Source: Manganibacter manganicus
GTDB taxonomy: Bacteria > Pseudomonadota > Alphaproteobacteria > Rhizobiales > Rhizobiaceae
Direction of reading: 5' to 3'
Assembly: GCF_002075885.1 (NCBI RefSeq)
Contig: NZ_MDET01000001.1
Coordinates: forward strand, 1-64,000
Length of the DNA stretch: 64,000 nt
Shown: positions 8,134 through 16,490 of the stretch, one piece after another
Layout: each line of letters starts with the position of its first letter
How positions within the stretch are numbered: the stretch's first letter is position 1
Program-made: the position numbers and the translations under genes
The notes under the pieces: generated by a model
The model's input: only the letters and a program-made list of their open reading frames with translations
Database searches by the model: none
Told to the model about the DNA's origin: nothing

Positions 8134-8794
8134 CGAGTTCCCTTAGCCGGGTGCCAATCTCAATCCAGTCGGCGCAAACGGCAGTGGCGCCGCGTGCCAG
8201 AAGCTTATCGCCATGTCCGGGGAAGATATGGCCGCCGCCAATATAGCCGATGGCTATCATGCCGGCCGCGGTCGCGGCTTCGACGCCGAACGCCGAATCC
8301 TCAATGACGACGCAATCCTTCGGCTGCGTGCCCATCTGGCCGGCCGCATGCAAAAAGATGTCGGGCGCCGGCTTGCCGCGCTTGACCATGGATGAGGAAA
8401 AGATCGCATCGCCGAAATAGGGTGCGAGACCAGTCACTTCGAGACTGTGATGAATGCGCTCCAGCGAGGATGAGGAGGCAACGCAGCGGCGGGCGGAAAG
8501 ATGTTGAAGGAAGGAAACGAGGCCCGGTGTCGGACTGAGTCTGTCGGAGAACAGTTGCTTCGTTTCGGCCCAGATATCGCCATCGGCTTGGGCCGGAAAC
8601 TGGTGGCCGGTCAGTTCCTTGATGCGGGCGATGATGTCGGCCTGCTTCATCCCGACGCATTGGCCGATAACCTCGCCGGTCACGCCGCTCATGCCGTGTC
8701 TTTCATAAACACGCTCATAGGCAAGGGCTGCCAGCGGTTCGCTGTCCACCAGAACGCCGTCACAGTCGAAGATGATGAGTTGCGGATTGGTCAC
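8120..8794 (-). CDS. HAD-superfamily phosphatase (subfamily IA, beta-phosphoglucomutase-like)
   Basis: 224-residue haloacid-dehalogenase phosphatase. Motif I DCDGVLVDSE (nucleophile and acid Asp near residues 10 and 12), motif II around ASSSS, motif III Lys in KRGKPAPDIF and motif IV VIEDSAFGVEAA are all present. A small helical cap domain lies between motifs I and II. Such enzymes hydrolyse sugar phosphates, polyol phosphates or phosphoglycolate. It converges on surE and is preceded on the same strand by an unknown gene 51 bases away, with which it may be cotranscribed. It might dephosphorylate the product of the neighbouring importer or PTS, but that is inference. Confidence 0.83.
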   Translation of the reverse strand: MTNPQLIIFDCDGVLVDSEPLAALAYERVYERHGMSGVTGEVIGQCVGMKQADIIARIKELTGHQFPAQADGDIWAETKQLFSDRLSPTPGLVSFLQHLSARRCVASSSSLERIHHSLEVTGLAPYFGDAIFSSSMVKRGKPAPDIFLHAAGQMGTQPKDCVVIEDSAFGVEAATAAGMIAIGYIGGGHIFPGHGDKLLARGATAVCADWIEIGTRLRELGFRL

Positions 8795-8845
8795 GAATGC
8801 TCCGATCGATAGTTCGCATGTCGCTACCGGTAAAGACGCCGATGT

Positions 8846-9496
8846 TCAAGGGTTGGCGGCACCGATTGTCGGCTTGTCGGGCGTGAGGCCGTTCAAGGCA
8901 CGTTGCATGGCGCTTCGCGACGTTGCGTGAGCGGGTGCGATCCAGTTCGGCTCGCCGCCGAGGAAGCGGTCGAGGAAGGCGACGGCATAGGCCGGCATTT
9001 CCCTGACATTCTCGCGATAAGACCACCAGACGCGCAGATCATCGGCGCATTTGTCGAGCGCTGGCGCCTGGTCGAATTCCTGCTCATGAACGGCTGCGAC
9101 CACGGCAACGCAGTAATTGGTATAGAGGAAGCCTTCCGGCCAAAATTTTATGATCTCCGCTGTGACCAGGCTTTGTGGTGCCTCTGGCCTTGCATCTTCG
9201 TGGAGGACCGCCGTTGCCGGATTGCGCCGGATCAATTCGCACAGCACCATTCCGGCCGCGAAGATGATGAAATCGGCTCGATCGACAGACGCCAGCCGCT
9301 TGTCAGTTTCGAGCGTTTCGATCCAGTCGAGGAAGGCAGCGGTCAGCCGGGATTCATCGATCTTGTAGCCGACGCCATAGGTTGCGGTGATCGCGCTGGC
9401 ATTGGCGCGGAAGGTGGAACGGAACCAGCGCAATCGCCTGAGGCGATGCCGGAGATCCGGCATGCGGGCCAATTCGTCCTTGAAGCGCAAATCCAT
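8846..9496 (-). CDS. Conserved-looking hypothetical protein, 216 aa
   Basis: I do not recognise the family. The chosen ATG at 9496 has AGGAAG upstream; an in-frame ATG 24 bases earlier lacks a good ribosome site. The protein is rich in aromatic residues and Arg, with a basic N-terminus (RLRRLRWFR) and a helical middle containing IIFAAGMVLCELIRR, which is only weakly hydrophobic. No signal peptide. It diverges from the PTS operon at 9663 and precedes the HAD phosphatase gene, so it may share regulation with one of them. Confidence 0.6.
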   Translation of the reverse strand: MDLRFKDELARMPDLRHRLRRLRWFRSTFRANASAITATYGVGYKIDESRLTAAFLDWIETLETDKRLASVDRADFIIFAAGMVLCELIRRNPATAVLHEDARPEAPQSLVTAEIIKFWPEGFLYTNYCVAVVAAVHEQEFDQAPALDKCADDLRVWWSYRENVREMPAYAVAFLDRFLGGEPNWIAPAHATSRSAMQRALNGLTPDKPTIGAANP

Positions 9497-9577
9497 GCCG
9501 GCTTCCTTTCCGCCATTCACGCGGCGATACTAGCACGCCCGGCAGGCCTGCCGCATAGGTCAGCTTAACTATACATA

Positions 9578-9608
9578 TTGACACGAAAAAAAACAAATGT
9601 TCTCTAAT
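9578..9608 (+). promoter_or_regulatory. Candidate promoter of the glucitol-type PTS operon
   Basis: TTGACA (9578-9583) is followed after 19 bases by TCTAAT (9603-9608), five of six bases of a -10 element. The A-rich spacer contains ACAAATGTTC (9593-9602), whose first seven bases match an arm of the perfect inverted repeat before the first importer operon (2260-2266). Control by a SorC protein is possible but unproven. Confidence 0.45.
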
Positions 9609-9662
9609 TGATGCTTGCCGCGCCGCGTGTTGCGTGACCGGCGAGTCCGGGAGGAAGGTCTG

Positions 9663-10100
9663 ATGGCTATCTGGCAATGGGCACTTTTGTGCCTTGTGGT
9701 GGCGTGGCTCATCCAGTCGGTCGGCGTCTGGGTCCAGATGCGGCACTATTCCGATGTCTTCAAAGGCATTACTCAGAAATACGCGGATGGTTTCGTCGGA
9801 GCGGGGCAGGTTCGTGGTCGCTTTGCCAAGGGCACCATTGCGATGATCGTGGTGACACCGGACCTGACGGTACGGCGCCTGATGACGATGAGTGGACGCT
9901 CGGTCTTTGCCAAGTTCAGACGCCACGAGGCGTTCGAGGGCATGACGCTTGAACGCATCCGCACCAATCCGGCCATTCTGGACGCGAAGGACAAGGGGAT
10001 GGCGGAAGCTATCCGCAAGGCGGTCGAGCAGATCGACCGGGTGAGGACCGACCCTGAGAGGCGACCGGGCCTCACGGGGCTGAAAACGGCAAACACGTAA
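9663..10100 (+). CDS. gutM: GutM-family protein (glucitol operon activator-like)
   Basis: 145-residue protein of the GutM/SrlM family. A single N-terminal membrane helix (about residues 3-22) is followed by a cytoplasmic part with the motif GKGxxx-like GRFAKGTIAMIVV and a basic C-terminal region. In enterics GutM is an activator of the glucitol operon, though membrane anchoring suggests an indirect role. The ATG at 9663 has GGAGGAAGG upstream and gives a normal family N-terminus. It heads the PTS operon. Confidence 0.75.
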   Translation: MAIWQWALLCLVVAWLIQSVGVWVQMRHYSDVFKGITQKYADGFVGAGQVRGRFAKGTIAMIVVTPDLTVRRLMTMSGRSVFAKFRRHEAFEGMTLERIRTNPAILDAKDKGMAEAIRKAVEQIDRVRTDPERRPGLTGLKTANT

Positions 10101-10131
10101 AGGGACCCGCAGAGCGGCTTAAGGAGGAGAA

Positions 10132-10893
10132 ATGTCTGTCTTTTCATTGTTGGCAGGGCATGCCGACATGACCATGCAGCACCTGCATGTTGCAGGTGCC
10201 ATGGTCTCGGATGCCGCCTTACACGGTAAGCTCGCCGTCGAACACGCGGCGGATCATCTGGTGGTTCTGGCGCAGGACGACACCGGCAAGATGACAGTGG
10301 ACCAGTTTCGCGAGAAGTTGAAGGAACTGCCGCAGGAGGAGCAACTCGGCTGGTTGACCACCGCCGGCAAGTATTTCATCGGCATCTTCCAGAAGGGTGG
10401 CGAGGTCTTCGCCGGCTTCGTCACCGGCATCATCCCCACGCTTGTCGTGCTGATGACGGCATTCTACGCCATTACCGAACTGGTCGGCGAGGAGCGGGTG
10501 CACGGCGTGGCGCGCGGCGCCGGGCGCATCGCGCTCACCCGCTACACGATTCTGCCGGTACTGGCCGTTTTCTTCCTGACCAATCCGATGGCCTACACAT
10601 TCGGCTCGTTCCTGGAAGAGAAGCACAAGCCGGCTTTCTACGATGCGGCTGTTTCCTATGTGCATCCGCCGCTCGGTCTGTTCCCGCATGTGAACCCCGG
10701 CGAATATTTCGTCTGGGGCGGTATTCTCGTCGCCCTGCTGGAATTGGAAAAGAAAGGCGCCGTTGCCTCCGGCTATCACATCCAGGTGGCGATCTGGTAC
10801 GCGGTCGTCGGTCTTGTGGTCATCCTGTTCAAGGGCATCCTGACCGAGCGCATCACAGCCATCATGGCGCGCCGTCAGGGCGTCGATCTATAA
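10132..10893 (+). CDS. srlA: PTS glucitol/sorbitol-type permease IIC (SrlA-like)
   Basis: 253-residue membrane component of a glucitol-family PTS. From about residue 78 it aligns by eye with E. coli SrlA: FIGIFQKGGEVFAGFVTGIIP, then FLTNPMAYTFGSFLEEKHKP and GLFPHVNPGEYFVWGG, with several hydrophobic segments. The N-terminal 75 or so residues are an extra soluble extension, His/Met-containing and then charged, not found in the 187-residue enteric protein. The start has AGGAGG upstream, which supports the extension being translated. Exact substrate is not determined by sequence. Confidence 0.85.
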   Translation: MSVFSLLAGHADMTMQHLHVAGAMVSDAALHGKLAVEHAADHLVVLAQDDTGKMTVDQFREKLKELPQEEQLGWLTTAGKYFIGIFQKGGEVFAGFVTGIIPTLVVLMTAFYAITELVGEERVHGVARGAGRIALTRYTILPVLAVFFLTNPMAYTFGSFLEEKHKPAFYDAAVSYVHPPLGLFPHVNPGEYFVWGGILVALLELEKKGAVASGYHIQVAIWYAVVGLVVILFKGILTERITAIMARRQGVDL

Positions 10894-10908
10894 AAGCGGG
10901 AGGACAGA

Positions 10909-11910
10909 ATGGCCAAGAGCTATAAAGCCGTAAAGATTTCCCGCGGCCCCAACGGCTGGGGCGGACCGCTTGTCATCCAGCCTACCGAGCAACGCAACAA
11001 GGTGGTGTCGGTCACTGGTGGTGGCATCCACCCCGTCGCGGCGCGAATCGCCGAATTGACCGGCGCCGAGGCGGTGGACGGTTTCCGCGCCCCGCCGATC
11101 GAAGGCGAGATGGCGGTGGTGGTCGTCGATTGCGGCGGCACGGCGCGTTGCGGCGTCTATCCGCGTAAACGCATCCCCACCGTTAATCTTGTCTCGGTCG
11201 GACAGGCCGGCCCGCTGGCGCAGTTCATCACCGAGGACATTTATGTCTCGGGCGTGAAGCCGGATAATATCGTCATGGCCGACGGGTCCGAGCCGGCAAC
11301 AACTGCCGGAGCCGCATCCGCCTCGCAGATCACGGCTCCCGCCGCGGCCAAGCCGGTTCCGCCGCCAAGCGAAGGCGGCATAGTCGGGCTAATCAGCAAA
11401 ATCGGCCGAGTCATGGGCCGCGTTGTCGGCATCTTCTTCAATGCCGGTCGCCGCACCATCGACCAGGTGGTGCGTAACGTGCTGCCCTTTATGGCCTTCG
11501 TGACGATGCTGATCGGCCTGATTCTCTACACAGGCATCGGCGACGCGCTGGCGCAGCCGATGGGGCCGCTGGCCAACAACATCGTCGGCCTGCTGATCCT
11601 GTCGGCCATCTGCGGCCTGCCGTTCCTGTCACCGATATTGGGGCCGGGTGCGGTCATCGCCCAGGTGATCGGCGTCGCCATTATCGGGCCGCAGATCGCC
11701 AACGGCACGATTGCGCCCGCCATGGCTCTGCCGGCGCTGTTTGCCTACAATACCCAGGTCGGCTGCGACTTTATCCCGGTTGGGCTGGCGCTTGGCGAAG
11801 CCAAACCCAAGACGATCGAGATCGGGGTCCCGGCGGTGCTGTTCAGTCGCCAGGTCATGGGACCGATATCCGTGCTGCTTGCATGGATTGTCAGCCTGAT
11901 CGTGCTTTAG
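10909..11910 (+). CDS. srlE: PTS glucitol/sorbitol-type IIBC component (SrlE-like)
   Basis: 333-residue protein. The N-terminal IIB domain (about 1-130) begins with the family signature ISRGPNGWGGPLVIQP and carries the phospho-accepting Cys region near DCGGTARCGVYPRKR. An Ala/Pro-rich linker (about 125-155) leads to a membrane C-terminal domain (about 175-333) with IGLILYTGIGDALAQPMGPL and GPGAVIAQ segments. IIB passes phosphate from IIA to the incoming polyol. It follows the IIC gene by 15 bases. Confidence 0.87.
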   Translation: MAKSYKAVKISRGPNGWGGPLVIQPTEQRNKVVSVTGGGIHPVAARIAELTGAEAVDGFRAPPIEGEMAVVVVDCGGTARCGVYPRKRIPTVNLVSVGQAGPLAQFITEDIYVSGVKPDNIVMADGSEPATTAGAASASQITAPAAAKPVPPPSEGGIVGLISKIGRVMGRVVGIFFNAGRRTIDQVVRNVLPFMAFVTMLIGLILYTGIGDALAQPMGPLANNIVGLLILSAICGLPFLSPILGPGAVIAQVIGVAIIGPQIANGTIAPAMALPALFAYNTQVGCDFIPVGLALGEAKPKTIEIGVPAVLFSRQVMGPISVLLAWIVSLIVL

Positions 11911-11932
11911 CAAAGGAAAGGAGGTTCGCCGC

Positions 11933-12313
11933 ATGACGGTTCTTTTGAGGACACGGGTCACGGAGATCGGCCCCGAAGTGGCGGACCTCGCCGAAGGCGG
12001 CGTGGTCATCCTGTTTGCGGACGGTTCGCCGCCCGAACTGGCCGAGGTTTCGGTGCTGCACAAGGTGGAGGAGGGGCCGAGCGCGGGTGCGCCGGGTGTC
12101 GGGGCTTCCATTGTCATTGGCGCTGTGTCGGCGACTATCACCGCGATTGGCGCGACCGCCTGGGACAAGGTGCAGGAAATGGGTCATGTGGTGATTTCCT
12201 TCAACGATGCCGCAAACGCCGAGCGGCCGGGTGAAATCTGTGCGTCGGCGGTCGAGACCGAAAAACTCGTCGCCGCGTTGCAGCAGGACGCGGTCATCAC
12301 AATTTCGGCGTGA
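11933..12313 (+). CDS. srlB: PTS glucitol/sorbitol-type IIA component (SrlB-like)
   Basis: 126-residue cytoplasmic IIA protein that accepts phosphate from HPr and gives it to the IIB domain of SrlE. It has the family pattern of an all-beta protein with FADGSPPELAEVSVLH (conserved His near residue 43) and a late GHVVISFN segment. AAAGGAGG precedes the ATG at 11933. It lies between the IIBC gene and the HPr-EI gene in the same operon. Confidence 0.84.
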   Translation: MTVLLRTRVTEIGPEVADLAEGGVVILFADGSPPELAEVSVLHKVEEGPSAGAPGVGASIVIGAVSATITAIGATAWDKVQEMGHVVISFNDAANAERPGEICASAVETEKLVAALQQDAVITISA

Positions 12314-12374
12314 CGGACACCCATGACAGAGCGCCGCCTTGAAAGCGGCGATAATCGAGATCAGAGAATTGCAA

Positions 12375-14360
12375 ATGGAACGCTCGACGATCGTCAGAGT
12401 GCATGAAGGTTTGCACGCCCGTCCCGCCACCCGCTTCGTCAAGCTCGCCAAGAGTTTCGAATCGGATGTCGAGATCGAGAAGGGTGGCAAGGCAGTGAGC
12501 GCCAAGAGTTCAGTCAAGCTGATGCTTCTCGGCATCAAGGAAGGGCAGGAGGTCACGGTCCGGGCGAACGGCGCCGACGCCATCGAAGCCATCGAGGCTC
12601 TGATCGGTTATCTGGAGAACCCGAAATCCGGGCTGGACAATGAGAGCGCGGCCATTGCGAAAGATGTCCCGGCGGACGAAGCTTCTGTTGATGGCAAGGC
12701 CGTGACGACACAACCGTCAACCCAACCGCCTGGCGATCTGCGCGGCATCGGCGCCAGCGAAGGCGCATATCTAGGACCAGCCTTTGCCTATTTTCCGCTT
12801 CGCGTCGAGGCTGAGCCGCGCTCGCTGGCCAATGACGAGATCGAGCCGGAACTCGAACGCTTCGCGCGTGCCGTTGATGCGGTGCGCGCCCGCATGGATG
12901 CTTCCCTTGCTGAAGAGGCGCTGGCCGAAGGCGACCGGGGGATCGTCGCCGCTTTGCGCGACATTGCCGGAGATGAAACGCTGATCGGCGACACGGAAGC
13001 TGCAATTCGCAAGGGCAGCGATGCTGTGTCGGCAGTGATCGCGACCAGCACGCAACTGGCGGCCGCCTTCGGCGCTGTCGAAGATCCCTATCTCAATGCC
13101 CGCGCCGACGACATGCAGGCGGTTGGCCGGCAAATCTGCCTCGCGCTGCTGGGGCAGGAGGATGTGGGCCTCGAACATATTCGGCAGGGTGCGGTGCTGA
13201 TCGCGGACGATATCGGCGCCTGGGATCTCGCCCGTGCACCGCTCAAGCATATCGGCGGCATCGTCTGCGGCCATGGCGGCTCCACTTCGCATATCGCCAT
13301 CATTGCGCGCTCGCACGGTATTCCGGCGGTTCTGGGGCTTGGCGAACGGGTGAAGGAACTGGCCGCCGCACGTGAAATTGCGATCGACGGCAAGAGCGGC
13401 CGCATCGTTGCCGATCCGGACGAGACGGTGCGCTGCGAGTTCGTTCGCCGCCGCGATGAGGCCATGCGCGAGCGTGATGCGCTCGCCGCCTTCAAGGGCA
13501 TTGTACCGAAACTGGCCGACGGCACGGTGATCGAAGTGGCGGCCAATATAGGCTCGCTGGAGGAGATCGAGGCGGCGCAGGAAGCCGGCGCCATGGGCGT
13601 CGGCCTGTTTCGCACCGAGCTTCTGTTCATGCGGCACATGCACCTGCCTTCCGAGGACATGCAGGCTGAGACTTATGGCGCGCTGGCGCGTGCCTTCGCA
13701 CCACATCCCGTCATTGTGCGCACGCTCGACATTGGCGGCGACAAGCCGGTCGCCGGCGTCGAGTTTCCCGATGAGGAGAATCCATTTCTTGGCTGGCGCG
13801 GCATCCGCATGTGCCTGGACCGGCCCGATATCTTCAAGCGACAGTTGCGCGCACTGCTGCGCGCCGGTATTCACGGAAATCTGAAAGTCATGCTGCCGAT
13901 GGTTTCCGACATTGGCGAGGTGCGCCGCACAAAGATATTGATCGATGAATGCGCGACCGAACTGGCGCGCGAAAGCGTGCCGTTCACGCGTTTCGATCTC
14001 GGCGTGATGATAGAAACGCCGGCGGCGGTGCTGATCGCCCCGATGCTGGCGAAGGAAGTATCGTTCTTTTCCATCGGCACCAACGATCTCACGCAATATG
14101 TCATGGCTGCCGATAGGCTGAACCCGACGGTGGCCAATCTCAATGATGTCACCAATCCGGCTGTCATGGCGGCCATTGAAATGACGGTGAACGCGGCCAA
14201 AGCGGCCGGCATCATGGTGGGCATGTGCGGCGAGGCTGCCGGCAGACCGGATTTGATCCCGGCCTTTATCCGCATGGGGCTCACCGAGCTTTCGATGAGC
14301 CCGGCCTCTATACCGCGCGCCAAAAAGCGGATTGCCGAACTGACGGCAGAAGCTGGTTAG
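12375..14360 (+). CDS. Fused HPr - Enzyme I phosphotransferase
   Basis: 661-residue multiphosphoryl transfer protein. Residues 1-85 are an HPr domain with phospho-His14 in EGLHARPATR and the regulatory-type Ser pair at 45-46 in SAKSS. A variable linker (about 85-120) leads to Enzyme I: N-terminal and phospho-His domain (active His306 in GGSTSHIAIIAR) and a C-terminal PEP-binding barrel with catalytic Cys618 in GMCGEAAG. There is no GAF domain, so this is not PtsP-Ntr. It supplies phosphate from PEP to the IIA/IIBC proteins just upstream. The ATG at 12375 gives a normal HPr N-terminus; an upstream TTG at 12339 is unlikely. It ends four bases into the convergent next gene. Confidence 0.9.
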   Translation: MERSTIVRVHEGLHARPATRFVKLAKSFESDVEIEKGGKAVSAKSSVKLMLLGIKEGQEVTVRANGADAIEAIEALIGYLENPKSGLDNESAAIAKDVPADEASVDGKAVTTQPSTQPPGDLRGIGASEGAYLGPAFAYFPLRVEAEPRSLANDEIEPELERFARAVDAVRARMDASLAEEALAEGDRGIVAALRDIAGDETLIGDTEAAIRKGSDAVSAVIATSTQLAAAFGAVEDPYLNARADDMQAVGRQICLALLGQEDVGLEHIRQGAVLIADDIGAWDLARAPLKHIGGIVCGHGGSTSHIAIIARSHGIPAVLGLGERVKELAAAREIAIDGKSGRIVADPDETVRCEFVRRRDEAMRERDALAAFKGIVPKLADGTVIEVAANIGSLEEIEAAQEAGAMGVGLFRTELLFMRHMHLPSEDMQAETYGALARAFAPHPVIVRTLDIGGDKPVAGVEFPDEENPFLGWRGIRMCLDRPDIFKRQLRALLRAGIHGNLKVMLPMVSDIGEVRRTKILIDECATELARESVPFTRFDLGVMIETPAAVLIAPMLAKEVSFFSIGTNDLTQYVMAADRLNPTVANLNDVTNPAVMAAIEMTVNAAKAAGIMVGMCGEAAGRPDLIPAFIRMGLTELSMSPASIPRAKKRIAELTAEAG

Positions 14361-15160
14361 GGAAGATGGGTCAGCAGCATGGCGAACAGCACCGTCAGTT
14401 CGCTCTGCGGATCGGCGCTGTCGCAGGCCTGGACTACGCGCTCGCTGCGCGCATCGATGGCAAGAACCGCCATGTCGATCAGGTCGGGTGCCTCATTGCC
14501 GTCCGGATCGACGGAGGCGAGGCCGCATGCCAGCGCCACGGGTGCCAGGCAGGCAACGGCATCGTTACGGGCAATTTCGTCTGCCATGGGCGAGGAAAGC
14601 GCCGCCGGTGCTGTGCGCAGTGGCCTGTGGGTCAGAAATTCACCAAGCAGAGCTGCGCTGAGTTCGGCGGCCAGCGAAACCTTTTCTGCCCACCCCATGT
14701 CTGCATCCTGCATAGCGAGCAGCGGCTGATGGCGTCGGCGCATGGCGGCATGAATAGCGACGAAATCAGCTTCGTGCACACGAACATTTACGAGTTTGCG
14801 GCGCGCGAGCATCATGCGGGTGAGACTGTACATGTCACGCCGAAAGGCGCGCTCGGCATCAAGGCCGCTTTGGCCGTCGGCGGGAAAGTAAGCAGCAAAG
14901 CCTTTGGGTCGATGCGTATTGCCGGAATGCGTGCGCGGCACCAGTGTTTGCGCCAATCCCATTGCATCGTCGAAAGCGCTGATGGCATGACCGAGCAGCC
15001 CTTCGATTTCCCGACGCGGGAAGAATGGCCTCGCCCGCGCCGTTTCGCCCGATCTTTCCACTGCCGGGCTGTCATGCCGGTGCTGGCGCACGACATGCCG
15101 CACATCGCGCAGCCGGTCCTTGAGATTGACACGGACTTCCTCGGAGATTTCACGCAGCAT
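14357..15160 (-). CDS. Hypothetical protein, 267 aa
   Basis: Family not recognised. The start at 15160 is chosen over an upstream in-frame ATG at 15250 because the longer form would consume the space shared with the divergent regulator gene. The protein has an Arg/His-rich N-terminal third and a more hydrophobic Ala-rich C-terminal half (about 160-267) that may be helical, without a clear signal peptide. It is convergent with the HPr-EI gene, overlapping its stop by four bases, and divergent from the second SorC regulator. Confidence 0.55.
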   Translation of the reverse strand: MLREISEEVRVNLKDRLRDVRHVVRQHRHDSPAVERSGETARARPFFPRREIEGLLGHAISAFDDAMGLAQTLVPRTHSGNTHRPKGFAAYFPADGQSGLDAERAFRRDMYSLTRMMLARRKLVNVRVHEADFVAIHAAMRRRHQPLLAMQDADMGWAEKVSLAAELSAALLGEFLTHRPLRTAPAALSSPMADEIARNDAVACLAPVALACGLASVDPDGNEAPDLIDMAVLAIDARSERVVQACDSADPQSELTVLFAMLLTHLP

Positions 15161-15238
15161 CTTGATTCGCCTACAATTGAAGGGGCGTCTGGAACTGACG
15201 GCGCGTCCCAACTGACTGTGCGATTGTCGCCACCACGC

Positions 15239-15251
15239 ATTGACCGTCAAT
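15239..15251. promoter_or_regulatory. Odd palindrome in the divergent region before the second SorC gene
   Basis: ATTGAC-C-GTCAAT is a perfect six-base dyad around one central base, placed between the divergent gene at 14357-15160 and the SorC gene at 15310. It is a candidate operator only; no well-spaced promoter was found beside it. Confidence 0.3.
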
Positions 15252-15309
15252 AGGCGATCTTGCGTCGGGCGGTAGAATCGTTAACGCTCAAGCCGGATTT
15301 TGGGAGACT

Positions 15310-16335
15310 GTGGGCTTGGCAAGACATTCGCGGCGAAATGGCGGTTCCGCGGTGGTCGATGGGACGGCGAATGTATCCGGCTCGAATGGCGAGGGCCGTA
15401 GCGACCGGCTGCGTATTCGTGCGGCCTGGATGTATTTCATCGAGCAGATGACGCAAAACGAGATCGCCGAGGTGCTTGGCGTCGGTCGTGTCACGGTGGT
15501 GCGCATGCTGGCCGAAGCGCGGGCGCGCAATGAAGTGCGCATCGCGATTGAAAGCGAACTTGGCGAGATCGTCAGCCTGGAACGGGCGCTGGAACGGACC
15601 TTCGGGCTTCAACAGGCATTGGTTGCGCCGCTTTCGACGCCTGAGTCCGACCCTATCCCGGCAATCGCCGCCCGCACCGGCGCGTTTGTCTCCGAGACGA
15701 TGCGTTCGGGCATGCGGGTCGGTGTCGGCTGGGGGCGCACGCTGTTCAGCAGCCTGCCTTTCATCGGCGCTCATACGTTGAGCGACTTCAAGGTGATCTC
15801 TCTGCTTGGCGGCGTAGGCGTGGCGCGCCAGATCAACCCGGCGGAATTTGCCTGGCGATTCGCCCAGGCATTCCAGGGCGATGGCTATCTTATCCCCACG
15901 CCAGCCGTGGTGGACAGCGTCGAAACCAAGCAGGCGCTGGTCGAGCGCTGCGGGCTGCAGGAGCTTTTCCGCATGGCCGATACCCTGGATGCGGTCCTGG
16001 TCAGTATCGGCGGTATCGCTTCGGCCACGACGTTCTATCGTGGCGGCTTTCTAACCGAAGCCGAGCGCGAGGCGCTGGTGGCGCGTGGCGCGGTGGGCGA
16101 CCTTCTGTTTCATTTTTTCGATCGAAACGGCGATCTGGTCGGTCATCCCATCAACAGGCTGGTGATGTCGGTCGAGGTGGATCGGCTACGCAAGACGCCA
16201 ATCCGTATTCTCACCTCGGGCGGGCAGGAAAAGACCGAGGCGCTGCTGGGCGCCATGAACCTGATCGCGCCGACCGTGCTGATTACCGATGAGCACAGCG
16301 CAAGGCGCATGCTGGACGCGCAGGCCCCGACATGA
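15310..16335 (+). CDS. SorC/DeoR-type sugar-binding transcriptional regulator (second copy)
   Basis: 341-residue regulator with a helix-turn-helix (about residues 36-75, MTQNEIAEVLGVGRVTVVR) and a SorC effector domain (about 85-335; GVGWGRTLF, SIGGIASATTFYRGGF, RILTSGGQEK). Start is uncertain: GTG at 15310 or TTG at 15316, both near GGGAG at 15302-15306. It lies between the PTS operon and an ABC importer operon reading the same way, so it could control either. It is clearly diverged from the SorC gene at 1218-2186 and is not a recent duplicate. Confidence 0.82.
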   Translation: MGLARHSRRNGGSAVVDGTANVSGSNGEGRSDRLRIRAAWMYFIEQMTQNEIAEVLGVGRVTVVRMLAEARARNEVRIAIESELGEIVSLERALERTFGLQQALVAPLSTPESDPIPAIAARTGAFVSETMRSGMRVGVGWGRTLFSSLPFIGAHTLSDFKVISLLGGVGVARQINPAEFAWRFAQAFQGDGYLIPTPAVVDSVETKQALVERCGLQELFRMADTLDAVLVSIGGIASATTFYRGGFLTEAEREALVARGAVGDLLFHFFDRNGDLVGHPINRLVMSVEVDRLRKTPIRILTSGGQEKTEALLGAMNLIAPTVLITDEHSARRMLDAQAPT

Positions 16336-16490
16336 GAGTTTTGGCAAGTTTGTGCTTGCGCGCCAAACGGCAAATCATATGGTAGCCGTATCGACCATCC
16401 CGCGTTCCTGACGAGACCGGAACCGGCAAGCCGGCACAGACCGGTATGTCGTGGTCGCAGGGGCTTTTGAATTCTGGAGGAGACAATTCG

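Noticed and set aside
12771..14096. 441-codon minus-strand frame opposite the HPr-EI gene
   Set aside because: Overlaps a protein with intact catalytic motifs; composition (His, Arg, Gln) is typical of antisense frames.
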